From Stagnihabitans tardus (lineage in GTDB: Bacteria; Pseudomonadota; Alphaproteobacteria; Rhodobacterales; Rhodobacteraceae): a stretch of 64,000 nt of DNA. The position numbers and the translations under genes were made by a program. The stretch covers positions 62,001 to 126,000 of the forward strand of contig NZ_JAABNR010000003.1 of the NCBI RefSeq assembly GCF_009925085.1, in the 5' to 3' direction. A model generated the notes under the pieces. It was not told the DNA's origin and made no database searches. It saw nothing but the letters and a program-made list of their open reading frames with translations. Shown here one piece after another: positions 51,399-60,200 of the stretch; the stretch's first letter is position 1, and each line of letters starts with the position of its first letter.

Positions 51399-53282
51399 TC
51401 AGTGCGAAGGGTCGCGATGGGCGACCCCCGCCCCGGCAAAGGCAAGTCTTTCGGCAAGATACCGCTCCATCCGGGCGAGGTCGATCCTTTGGCGGGCGGT
51501 GCGGCGGTCGGCCCGGGCCTGGGCGCGGGCCAGCGCGCGGTCGGCCAGCCAGCCAAGGCCGGGGCGGGTCAGAATGTGCCGCAGCCACTTGGGCAGGAAA
51601 CGGCGGGGCAGGTCGTCCTCCAGCGAGAGGACCTCTTCGCAAGAGCCCGGGTCGCCCTGCCGCGCGGCGCGGCCAAAGAGCTGGCGGTCGATGCGGCGGC
51701 TGTCGTGACGCTCGGTCGCGATGACATGCAGGCCGCCCGCCGCGACGACCTGGGCCGGCAAAGCGATATCCGTGCCGCGCCCGGCCATGTTGGTCGCCAC
51801 CGTCACCCGGCCCGGAGCACCCGCCCCGGCGATGATCGCGGCCTCCTCGGCGTCTTGCCTGGCGTTCAGGACCTGGTGCGCGACACCCTCTTCCGCCAGC
51901 ACAAGTGACAGCGCCTCGCTGTCGCTGACCGTCCGCGTGCCGATCAAGACCGCCCGGCCCTCTGCCGCCGCCCTGGCCGCCCGTCGCGCCACATCGCGGC
52001 GCTTTTGGTCCGCCGTCTCATGCACCACCACCCCCAGATGCGCCCTTCGCGAGGGCAGCCGCGTCGGGATCACCGCATAGTCGAGCCCGTAAACCCGGCG
52101 AAGCTCGTGCCGCACCTCGCCAATGGTCCCCGACATGCCGCAAAGCCGCAGGTAACGCGGGAAGAAGGTCTGGCTGGAGGTCCGGGCAATGGTCTCATTC
52201 GGCGCCGTGATGGCCACGCCCTCCTTGGCCTCGATCATCTGGTGCAGGCCGCGCTCCCAGGACCGGTCCTTCATCGTCCGCCCGGTGTTCACGTCGACGA
52301 TCTCGACCCGCCCGTCGCGCAGGATATAATCCCGGTCGCGGGCGAAGATATGCAGCGCCATCAGCGCCTGAAGCACATATTGCTCGCGCCAGAGCGCGTT
52401 TTGAAAGATCCCCCCCATGGCGCGGGCATCGGCCTTCAGCGCCTCTTGCCCCGGCTTCAAAAGCCAAAGGTCGCGGCGGCGGCGGTCGTGGGTGAAGTGC
52501 TTGTCCTCCTCCAACCCGCGCGCGAGGTCCAGGGCCACCCGCCCGATCTGCCCCAACCCCGCCGCACCCGAGGACTGCGATAGGATCAGGGGCACCACGG
52601 CCTCATCCACCAGGATCGAATCCGCCTCGTCGATCACCGCGACCTCCAGCCCCGGCAAAAGGAAGTCGCCCGGGTTGACCGCCACTTTCAGGTTCCGCCG
52701 CCAGGCCGACCCGGCGGTCGAGCCCAGCTTGATCCGGTCGCGCAGGTGGTCGAACATCACCTGTTTCGCCGTCAGGTAAGTCACATCGCCCCGGTAGATC
52801 CGCGCCTTGTCGGTGTCGCTTGCGCCCTCCGGGATCGCTTCGACCCGCAGGCCCAGGCGGCGATAGATCCCGCCCATGATCTCGGCATCCCGCGCGGCGA
52901 GGTAGTCATTGGCCGTGATCACATGCACCCGCCGCCCCGCCATGGCATGGATCGCCGAGACAAGGACGGCGACCAGCGTCTTGCCCTCTCCGGTCTGCAT
53001 CTCGACCAGCTTGCCCTGCAGCATCTCGAAAGCCGCAATCAGCTGCACGTCATGGGGCAGATAGCCCTTCTCGGCCTGCACCGCCTTTGCCACCACGGCC
53101 ATGTTGCGGACCAGGTCATCGAAGCCCACCTTGCCGCGCAGGCTGCTGCGTTCGGGGGCAGAGGCCAGAACCGCCCGGGCAAACTCCCGCGCCTTGCCCT
53201 TGACGGCAAAGGCCGTGGGGACACGCGCCCCCGCAGGTTCGGCGCGTTCCGGGTAAAAGCGCGTGAGCGGCCAGGTCACCAT
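51399..53282 (-). CDS. Accessory SecA-like ATPase, shortened
   Basis: SecA drives proteins through SecYEG. This 627-residue homologue (SecA is about 900) keeps the motor motifs. Walker A is EMQTGEGKTLVA (about residues 94-105). Then come DVTYLTAKQVMFDHLRD and Walker B VIDEADSILVDEA, GMSGTIGEVRHELRRVYGLD and IPTRLPSRR, TNMAGRGTDIALP, and finally GRAARQGDPGS with LSLEDDL. It ends in a basic alpha-helical tail without the SEC-C zinc motif CxCxxxxxxxC. Start and stop overlap and adjoin the M50-HlyD fusion (7 bp overlap). It is not the housekeeping SecA, and is probably dedicated to the giant adhesin. A substrate-specific export motor is the likeliest role. Confidence 0.85.
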   Translation of the reverse strand: MVTWPLTRFYPERAEPAGARVPTAFAVKGKAREFARAVLASAPERSSLRGKVGFDDLVRNMAVVAKAVQAEKGYLPHDVQLIAAFEMLQGKLVEMQTGEGKTLVAVLVSAIHAMAGRRVHVITANDYLAARDAEIMGGIYRRLGLRVEAIPEGASDTDKARIYRGDVTYLTAKQVMFDHLRDRIKLGSTAGSAWRRNLKVAVNPGDFLLPGLEVAVIDEADSILVDEAVVPLILSQSSGAAGLGQIGRVALDLARGLEEDKHFTHDRRRRDLWLLKPGQEALKADARAMGGIFQNALWREQYVLQALMALHIFARDRDYILRDGRVEIVDVNTGRTMKDRSWERGLHQMIEAKEGVAITAPNETIARTSSQTFFPRYLRLCGMSGTIGEVRHELRRVYGLDYAVIPTRLPSRRAHLGVVVHETADQKRRDVARRAARAAAEGRAVLIGTRTVSDSEALSLVLAEEGVAHQVLNARQDAEEAAIIAGAGAPGRVTVATNMAGRGTDIALPAQVVAAGGLHVIATERHDSRRIDRQLFGRAARQGDPGSCEEVLSLEDDLPRRFLPKWLRHILTRPGLGWLADRALARAQARADRRTARQRIDLARMERYLAERLAFAGAGVAHRDPSH

Positions 53283-55426
53283 CCGAAATGCTCCAACCCC
53301 ATGCGGCGGAGCGTTCGGACGGCCCAGGCCAGCGGCGTCTCGGGCTCCAGGTCAAAGCGCAGGATGAAACGTTCACCAAGGCGCGGCGGGGCCTCCCAGA
53401 TCAGGGGGACCACGTCGACACGGAAGATCGGTTGCAGGCTGCGCAGGTGGTCGGTGGCGCGGGGGTCCAAGGGGACCTCTCCGCCGCCATTGGTCCCAAG
53501 CGCCGGGTCGGGCAGGTCATTCGACGCCCCGGGGACGATGCGATCGAGCTTCGCCGCGAGCGGCACGGGATCGGGGCGGATCGGCCAAAGCGTCACACCC
53601 GTCAGGCCCGAGCGGATCGCCGCAATGGCCTCTTGCGGGACGGCGGCGGCGATGAGCGGCGGGCCTTCCGGCGCCACCACCGCCAATTGCGTGCCGCGCT
53701 GGACGAAGCGGCCGAGGCTATCCTGCGGCTTCTCCATGAGGAAAACCCCATCCTGCCCGGCCCGCAGCACCTGGGTCGCGGCGCGGGCGTCGAACTCGGC
53801 CAAGGCGGCTTGAGAGGCCCGGAGGTCGGCGCGGACCAGCGTCGCCTCCACGGGGTCAGAGAACTCCACCACCCGCAGCTGCGCCTGGCGGGCGGCCACA
53901 TCGGCCTCGACCGCGCGGCGTTCGGTCTGGACGGTCGGATCGCTGAGCCTTATCAGCGGATCGCCCCGCACAACCCGCGACCCTGGCGTGGCGAGGATCT
54001 CCGTCACGAACCCCTCCGCCCCTGCCCGGACCGGCCCATCCTCCCGCGCGACCGAGACACCCTGGACCAGGGCGCGCCGAGGCAGCTCCACCCCCGCCAC
54101 CGCCCAGACGCCCAGGGCCGCGACGGAGGCCAGGGTCAAGACCACCCGCCGCCGTTTCGACTTGAAGCCCGGGTCGGTCACCAGCACCCGCGCCGTCATG
54201 ACCAAGGGCAGGACGATCATCAGAAGCACGGCATAGGCCGCGAGGACTCCGCCGATCACGGGGTAAGCGCTGGCCACGAAAAGCGTGATCACAACCGCCA
54301 GGAAGACGCGGTAGGCCAAGGAGGCCAGGCCGTAGAAGAAGAACCACCCCGCCTCGCCCTTTGCGGTCACCGGGCTCTGCGCCTCGATCCCCATCGACCG
54401 CCGGGCAAGCCAGCCCAGCCAGGCCTGCGACCTTTGGGCGAGGTTCGGGACCTCGATCAGGTCCGAGAGGATGTAATAGCCGTCGAAGCGCATCAAGGGG
54501 TTGCCGTTGAACAGAAGCGTCGAGATCGTCCCCAGCACCATCACCGCATGGCAAAAGCTGCGCAGCGGGCCGGGCTCGACCTGGAGCCAGATGAAGAGCG
54601 CGATGGCGGCGAGGAACAGCTCCACCAGCACCCCCGCAGCGCCCACAACCGCCCGGGCGCGTTTCGAGGGAAAGCCCGTGGCGGCAGAGGCATCGACATA
54701 GGGCAAGGGCACGAAAAGGACGAACATCAGCCCGACCTCATGCACCCGCCCGCCCCAGCGTTTCACCGCCAATCCGTGGCCGAGTTCATGCAGCAGTTTC
54801 ATCACCGGATAGGCCAGGACCATGACGGCCAGCGACCAGGGGGCGAGCACCCGGTCGGCCACATCCCCCATCAGCCGGTCGGCGTTCAGCATGGCGGTCC
54901 AGAGCCCAAGGCCCACCACCGCCAGCCAGACCACCAGGCCCCAGCCCGAGAAGATCAGCCGCGCCAGGGGCTCCATCGCGGTGAGCGCGCGGTCGGGGTC
55001 GAAGAGCGGCAGTTTCATCGAAAACGGCGCAGCCAGCGCCCGCATCAGGCCCCGGCGCCCTTCGGCCTTTTGCTGGCGGAAGATATCCTCGGTCTCGGGC
55101 GAGACCTCGGCGGTCAAGAGGCCCGTGGCATGCAGACGGCCGAGGAAAGAGATCACCTCGTCCTGCGTGGGGGCCTGGTCGCCCAGCTTCTCCAGCCCGT
55201 GGCGCCAGACCTCGTCCACTGTGCGGGTGCCATCGAAGAGCCCCGCCAAGGAGAAGGTCGCGGCGGAGAAGCGGTGCATCTGGCCCGAAAGCCGGTCATC
55301 CACCACGAACCAGGGCTGGCCGCGATAGACATGGCGGTGGATGGCGGCCTCGCGGCGGAGTTTGGGCTTGAGCCCCGCCACCCGATACCAGGCGGTGGAA
55401 AAGAGGATCCGCCTCACGGCAGCCAC
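53276..55426 (-). CDS. PqqD-like / M50 metallopeptidase / HlyD-like fusion protein
   Basis: A 716-residue membrane protein. Residues about 20-105 form a PqqD-like domain (YRGQPWFVVDDRLSGQMHRF, DGTRTVDEVWRHGLEKLG), a fold used to bind peptides. Then comes an M50 (site-2 protease) core with zinc motif HELGHG (about 215) and a second motif GNPLMRFDGYYILSDLIEVPN (about 320). Five or more hydrophobic helices surround it. The C-terminal third (about 475-710) is HlyD/biotinyl-like (GAEGFVTEILATPGSRVVRGDPLIRLSDP) plus a helical hairpin. The start is GTG at 55426. It overlaps the upstream HlyD gene by 13 bp. A protease-adaptor fusion, probably cutting or guiding the exported substrate. Confidence 0.85.
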   Translation of the reverse strand: MAAVRRILFSTAWYRVAGLKPKLRREAAIHRHVYRGQPWFVVDDRLSGQMHRFSAATFSLAGLFDGTRTVDEVWRHGLEKLGDQAPTQDEVISFLGRLHATGLLTAEVSPETEDIFRQQKAEGRRGLMRALAAPFSMKLPLFDPDRALTAMEPLARLIFSGWGLVVWLAVVGLGLWTAMLNADRLMGDVADRVLAPWSLAVMVLAYPVMKLLHELGHGLAVKRWGGRVHEVGLMFVLFVPLPYVDASAATGFPSKRARAVVGAAGVLVELFLAAIALFIWLQVEPGPLRSFCHAVMVLGTISTLLFNGNPLMRFDGYYILSDLIEVPNLAQRSQAWLGWLARRSMGIEAQSPVTAKGEAGWFFFYGLASLAYRVFLAVVITLFVASAYPVIGGVLAAYAVLLMIVLPLVMTARVLVTDPGFKSKRRRVVLTLASVAALGVWAVAGVELPRRALVQGVSVAREDGPVRAGAEGFVTEILATPGSRVVRGDPLIRLSDPTVQTERRAVEADVAARQAQLRVVEFSDPVEATLVRADLRASQAALAEFDARAATQVLRAGQDGVFLMEKPQDSLGRFVQRGTQLAVVAPEGPPLIAAAVPQEAIAAIRSGLTGVTLWPIRPDPVPLAAKLDRIVPGASNDLPDPALGTNGGGEVPLDPRATDHLRSLQPIFRVDVVPLIWEAPPRLGERFILRFDLEPETPLAWAVRTLRRMGLEHFGW

Positions 55427-57240
55427 CGCCAGAACTGCATGCGGATCCAGGCCTCGGCGCGTTCGGTGAGGATGGTCAGGAGGCGGCGTTCCCCGACCTC
55501 GACCTTGGCCCAGCCCTGCATGCCGGGGCGGAGGAGGTCCGAGCCCCGGTCCAAGGCCGCCTCGACCCGGAAGACATTGCGACCCTCGGCGGCATGGGAG
55601 ACCGGGGTGATGCGGGTGACGGTCAGCGGCATCTGCACCTCGGTCAGGCCGGTCAGGAGAAGCGTGCCCCCCTGCCCCTCACGCAACAAGGTCAGGTCGC
55701 GCTCGGCCACGTCCAGCGTGACGCGGTAGTCGTCCAAGGGCGCGACCTCATAGAGGATATCGCCGCGCTGCACCGGGGCGCCGACGAGGCGGTCGAGGTC
55801 GCCCGCCACGATCAACCCGTCGATGGGAGAGGTGATCTCGATCCGCCGCAGCAGGTCCTCGACCAGGTCCAGCCGCGATTGCGCCTCGGCGATGCGGGCC
55901 TTGGTGATGCCGACCAGCGCGCGGTCGTCCTTGGCCAGGGCCGAGGCATATTCCTGCGCCCAGCGGTCGCGTTCGGCCTGCCAGCGGGCGTGTTCCACCT
56001 TCAGGTCGCGGTCATCCAGCCGGGCCAGCACCTGCCCCGCCGTCACCACATCCCCCGCCCGCGCCCGCACCTCGGCGACATAGCCGATGATGGGCGAGGT
56101 CACGGCACGCTGAACCGAGCCCTCCAGCCGGGCCTGGGCCGTCACGCGGTCGGGGGCGTCGATCGAAGCGAGGACCCCGACCAGGGCCAAAAAGGCCAGC
56201 GCAGAGACTTTCCAGACCAGGTTCTTGGCGCCGAACAGCCCCGAAAGGCCCTTGTGCAGGGACTGCGCAAGGCGGCGGAAGACCCCCATCTCCTCCCGCG
56301 CTTTCAGGGCCATGATCGGCCCGATCCAAGCGCAGAAAAGCCGCAGGAACTCCACCTCGGCAGGGGCGAAGCCCGGCGCATCGGGGCCGCGTTGCAAGGT
56401 CAGGACGGCGACGGCGCGGCTCTTTTCCTCGGCGATGGGGAGGGAGACCAGGGGCCCCGGCCCGGCGACCTCGGCCAGCTCCTCATGGGCGCGGCGGATC
56501 AGCGTGGCGTCGCCGGGATGCAGCAGGGTCTCGCGCTGGTCCAGCGCCTCTTGCATCGCCATCTGCAAGGCGCGGCGGGTCTGGGTCTTGCCCACGGCCG
56601 AGGCGCGGTGTGACAAAGCCGGGATATCGACCACCGTATCGACCGCGCCGACCTGGCCCAGCGCCACCCATTCCGCCGCCATCTGCAGCGCCAGTTCCGA
56701 CACCATCCCGCGCAGGCCCACGGCAAGGTTCGGCGCCTCGGCCAAGGCCGCCGCCATGTCCATCGCATCTGCCAGGCGCCGCGGCGGCACCAGAACCCGC
56801 CGCCGCGCCAGAAGCTCCAGCCAGGCCGCGCCCCATTGCAGGCGCCGCGCCGACAGCGTCGCAGCCTCCCCGCCCGGAGCGAGCTCAAAGGCCGCGACAC
56901 CCAGAAGCCGGTCCTCGACCATGACCGGCCAGGCGATGCAGACCGAGCCATCCGCCCCGGGCCTTTCGCGCAGGATGCCCTTCTTCTCGCCCAGGCAGCT
57001 TTCGGCGGCCCGGGCGAGGTCCGGCCCGATCAGCGTGCCCTTGGGATGGACGGCCAAAGGCGCATAGCCGCCCTTGTCGGGGTCGCCGAAGATCACCACC
57101 CCAAGCCGCGCGCCGGGCAGTTGCCGCGCCTGCAGGGCCAGCCAGAACTGCGCGTAATCCGGCGCCGAGGCGGCCTGGCGCAGCTCGGCCCAGGGCCCGC
57201 CCTCGGGCAAGGCCAGCGCGTCGAACCCGTGTTCTGTCAT
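55414..57240 (-). CDS. GAF-domain / HlyD-family membrane fusion protein
   Basis: A 608-residue protein. The first half (about residues 15-340) has GAF-like segments (LLARRRVLVPPRRL, DATLIRRAHEELAEVAGPGPLVSLPIAEEKSRAVAVLTL). A transmembrane helix follows (about 342-362, VWKVSALAFLALVGVLASI). Then come the biotinyl-lipoyl hairpin (VTSPIIGYVAEVRARAGDVV), a coiled coil of about 60 residues and the HlyD beta-barrel (TLDVAERDLTLLREGQGG). The start at 57240 is chosen by the tight fit after the adhesin stop (10 bp). A cytoplasmic sensor joined to a periplasmic adaptor: probably gates export in response to a small molecule. Confidence 0.82.
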   Translation of the reverse strand: MTEHGFDALALPEGGPWAELRQAASAPDYAQFWLALQARQLPGARLGVVIFGDPDKGGYAPLAVHPKGTLIGPDLARAAESCLGEKKGILRERPGADGSVCIAWPVMVEDRLLGVAAFELAPGGEAATLSARRLQWGAAWLELLARRRVLVPPRRLADAMDMAAALAEAPNLAVGLRGMVSELALQMAAEWVALGQVGAVDTVVDIPALSHRASAVGKTQTRRALQMAMQEALDQRETLLHPGDATLIRRAHEELAEVAGPGPLVSLPIAEEKSRAVAVLTLQRGPDAPGFAPAEVEFLRLFCAWIGPIMALKAREEMGVFRRLAQSLHKGLSGLFGAKNLVWKVSALAFLALVGVLASIDAPDRVTAQARLEGSVQRAVTSPIIGYVAEVRARAGDVVTAGQVLARLDDRDLKVEHARWQAERDRWAQEYASALAKDDRALVGITKARIAEAQSRLDLVEDLLRRIEITSPIDGLIVAGDLDRLVGAPVQRGDILYEVAPLDDYRVTLDVAERDLTLLREGQGGTLLLTGLTEVQMPLTVTRITPVSHAAEGRNVFRVEAALDRGSDLLRPGMQGWAKVEVGERRLLTILTERAEAWIRMQFWRWLP

Positions 57241-57250
57241 GCCTTCAGCG

Positions 57251-60200
57251 TCACGCCGCCATCCCCGACCAATCGATCGCGCCGCTGATGCCCGAAGGCG
57301 CGGACCAATCCTCATCCTCGGCGACAAGCGTCGTCGCCGGGGCGGAATTGTCAAGCACCGTGGTCCGTGCCGCCGCCAGGGCCGCAAAGCCCGCCGCCAG
57401 CCCGTTGATCGTCACCGTGGTGCCCGCGCTGGCCACCCCGGTCGCGGTCACGCTGCCCACCGCCACGCCGGCAAAGTTCCAGACCGTGCTGGCCCTGGCC
57501 CCGGTGGCCGTGCCAAAGACCGCGACCTTGTCGGGCGAGAGCGTTCCACCGGTGCTGTCCGGCTGGAAGAACTCGCGGAAATAGCCGCTGGCAAAGCCGC
57601 CACCGCCCACCACGATCCCGTTGGGCACCGAGGCCGAGACATTGGTCGCCACCACCGCATCGGCCAGGACCAGGTCGGCCGCGCCGGTCACCTGAAGCTT
57701 GGAGACCGTCACCGTGACCGCCCCGGCCGCCGTGTCGCGCTTGGAGACATTGCCCTGGAACGACAGGTCGCCGCCGACGGTAAAGCTGGCGTCGGGCGTC
57801 CTGCCATCGGCCTTGACGAACTCCACCGTCAGGCGGCCATCGGCCATCGTGCCGCCGACATTGCCCCCTGCGGACAGCACCAGCCCGCGCGTCACGATGA
57901 TCCCGGCGACCGAGGTCTTGAGGATCGCCCCCGTCGCGGTGATCGAGGTCACGCCCAGCGGATTGTTGATCCGCCCGGCGATTTCGACCCCGCCCCGGCT
58001 TTGGATCGTGACGCGCTGGTCATCGGTCGTCCCCGAGGCGATGTCGTATTTCGTGACGATGTCGAAGGTGAAGGTCGCGGCACTCGCAACATTCAACTCC
58101 ACGTCCCGCGCCGCGACCGAGGTCGTGTCATTGGTCGTGTTGATCGCGTTCAAGACCAGGGTCGAGGTCGAGAGGTTGGTGATGCTCACCGACCCCAGGC
58201 CCTTTTGCACGGTCCAGACCCCGCCGGAGCCTTTCAGCGTCGAGCCTGCCCCGCCGGTGAAGGTCGCCTCGCCATCGGCCTCGGTCGCGATGGCGTCGAC
58301 CACGATGCGCCCGTCGGCATCGACATCGACCCCCACGCCGACACCCTCGGCCGTCGCGTTCTGCGCCTGGGTGATGCGGCCATCCGTGCCGATGACCAGG
58401 ACGACATTGCCCGAGGGCCGCCGCATCAGCTCGACATTGGCGTCGAACTGGATGCCCTGCGGCTGATCCAGGGTAGAGCTGCTCCTTTCCTCGCCAAAAT
58501 CGCCGAAGGCCCCGTTCTTGACCGCCGCAAAGTCGACGACAAGGCCCGGAGCGCCCTGGCTGACATCGACCTCCAGGTCCGGCGTGCGGATCAGCGCACC
58601 GGCCTGGGCCTCGATCGTGGCCGCCGAACGGCCCGAGACGAAGGCATCGGCATCCGTGTCGCCCAGGGCGCCGGACAGGTTGGCGCGGCCCTTGACCTCG
58701 ACCGCGTGGTTCATGATCCGCGCATCGAGGACGACCTTGGCCAGACCCTGCAGGATGGCGCCCGAGGTGACGACCACCTTGGCGCTTTCCTGCACGTCGC
58801 TGCGGGCGCGGGCATCGGAATCGCCCCCTGCCGCGCCGCTGTGCGTCGTCGCCTTGGTCTCGGTCCGCGAGCCGTTGATATTGGCATCGACCGTCAGCGT
58901 GTTCGACGCCCGCACCTGCGCCGCGGACCCGATGGTGACGAAAGACCCCGAACCGGTCAGCACGAAGGTCCCCGAGTTCGGATTCTCGCCCGCATTGGCC
59001 GAAACGCCCAGACCGCCCGCCGAGACATCCATCACGGTCGCCAGGTCCTGGTTCGTCGTCGCCCGCAGCGTCACCGAGGCGCCCTCGATGAAGGTGTTGC
59101 GCCCCACCGCCGTCGTCGTCTGGTTGACAGAGTTCGTCGTGGCATCGGCATCGGCAAAGCTCAGGCCCGAGACCGCCGAGGCCCCCGCCGTCGCCCCGCC
59201 ATTGGTCGCCTGCTGCGCCTGGATCAGCGCATTGCCGCTGGCCACGATCCGCACCGCCCCCGTGCCCGCATCCGCGCCCAGTTGCACCGTGGTGATCGTG
59301 TTGTAGCTGGCATTGGCCCGCGCCGAGGCGATGGCCAGGCCCCCCACCCCGCCGGCCGAGGTGTTCACCTTGGCGTCGTATTTGTGCAGGGCCGAGATTT
59401 CCAGCGACCCCGCATTGATCCGCGTCGTCGAGAGGCTGGAGCCGATGATATCGACCTTGACCGTCCCGAAGTAGTTCAGCGAAGCCGTGTTCGAGGTTCC
59501 GCCGCCAAGCCCCGCGACGAAGCCATCGACCAGAAGCCGCGAGCGGCCGTCCGAGGGCAGGCTGATCGTGTCGGTCAGCGATTGACCACCGGCGCCGGTC
59601 AAGGTGCCGCTGTCGGTCGAGGTGATGTCGATATAGACGCTTTGCGTGCCGCTGCGGGCGCGCAGGTCCACACCCTCCCGCAGAAGGCTATGGGCATTCG
59701 AGCCGCCTGCGCTGCTGAAGCTGGTGATCGCCGCGCCGGTCGCGACATTGACCAGCCGGATCGTGTTGGCGTCGATGCGGTTGACCTTGTAGGCCACCCC
59801 ATCGGTCAGCCCGCCCACCGCGCCCGAGAAGCCGCTTCCGGCCGGCGGGCGCAGCGCGTGCTGCGTCTGCCGCGCCTGGTCCGAGGCCGCATCGCCCTGC
59901 GACAGCTCGGTCGAGATCGCCAGCGCCGTTCCCGCATTGGCATTGGCGAGGCTCGAGGCCAGGCGGATCGTGTTGGCATTGACCCGGATGACGAAATACG
60001 AGGTCCCCGAAGCCAGCCCGCCCAGCGCCGTCCCGCCCGAAGCGCCGTTCAGCGTGGTGGAATAGACCACGCGGTCGCCGGTCTGGAACTGGTGGTTCAA
60101 CAGGCGGATCGTGTTGGTCGTGGTGTCAAAGGCCGTGCCAAGGCTGTTCAGATCGACCTGGGCGCCCGAGAAGGTCACCTGGGTCGGCGGGTGATAGGTC

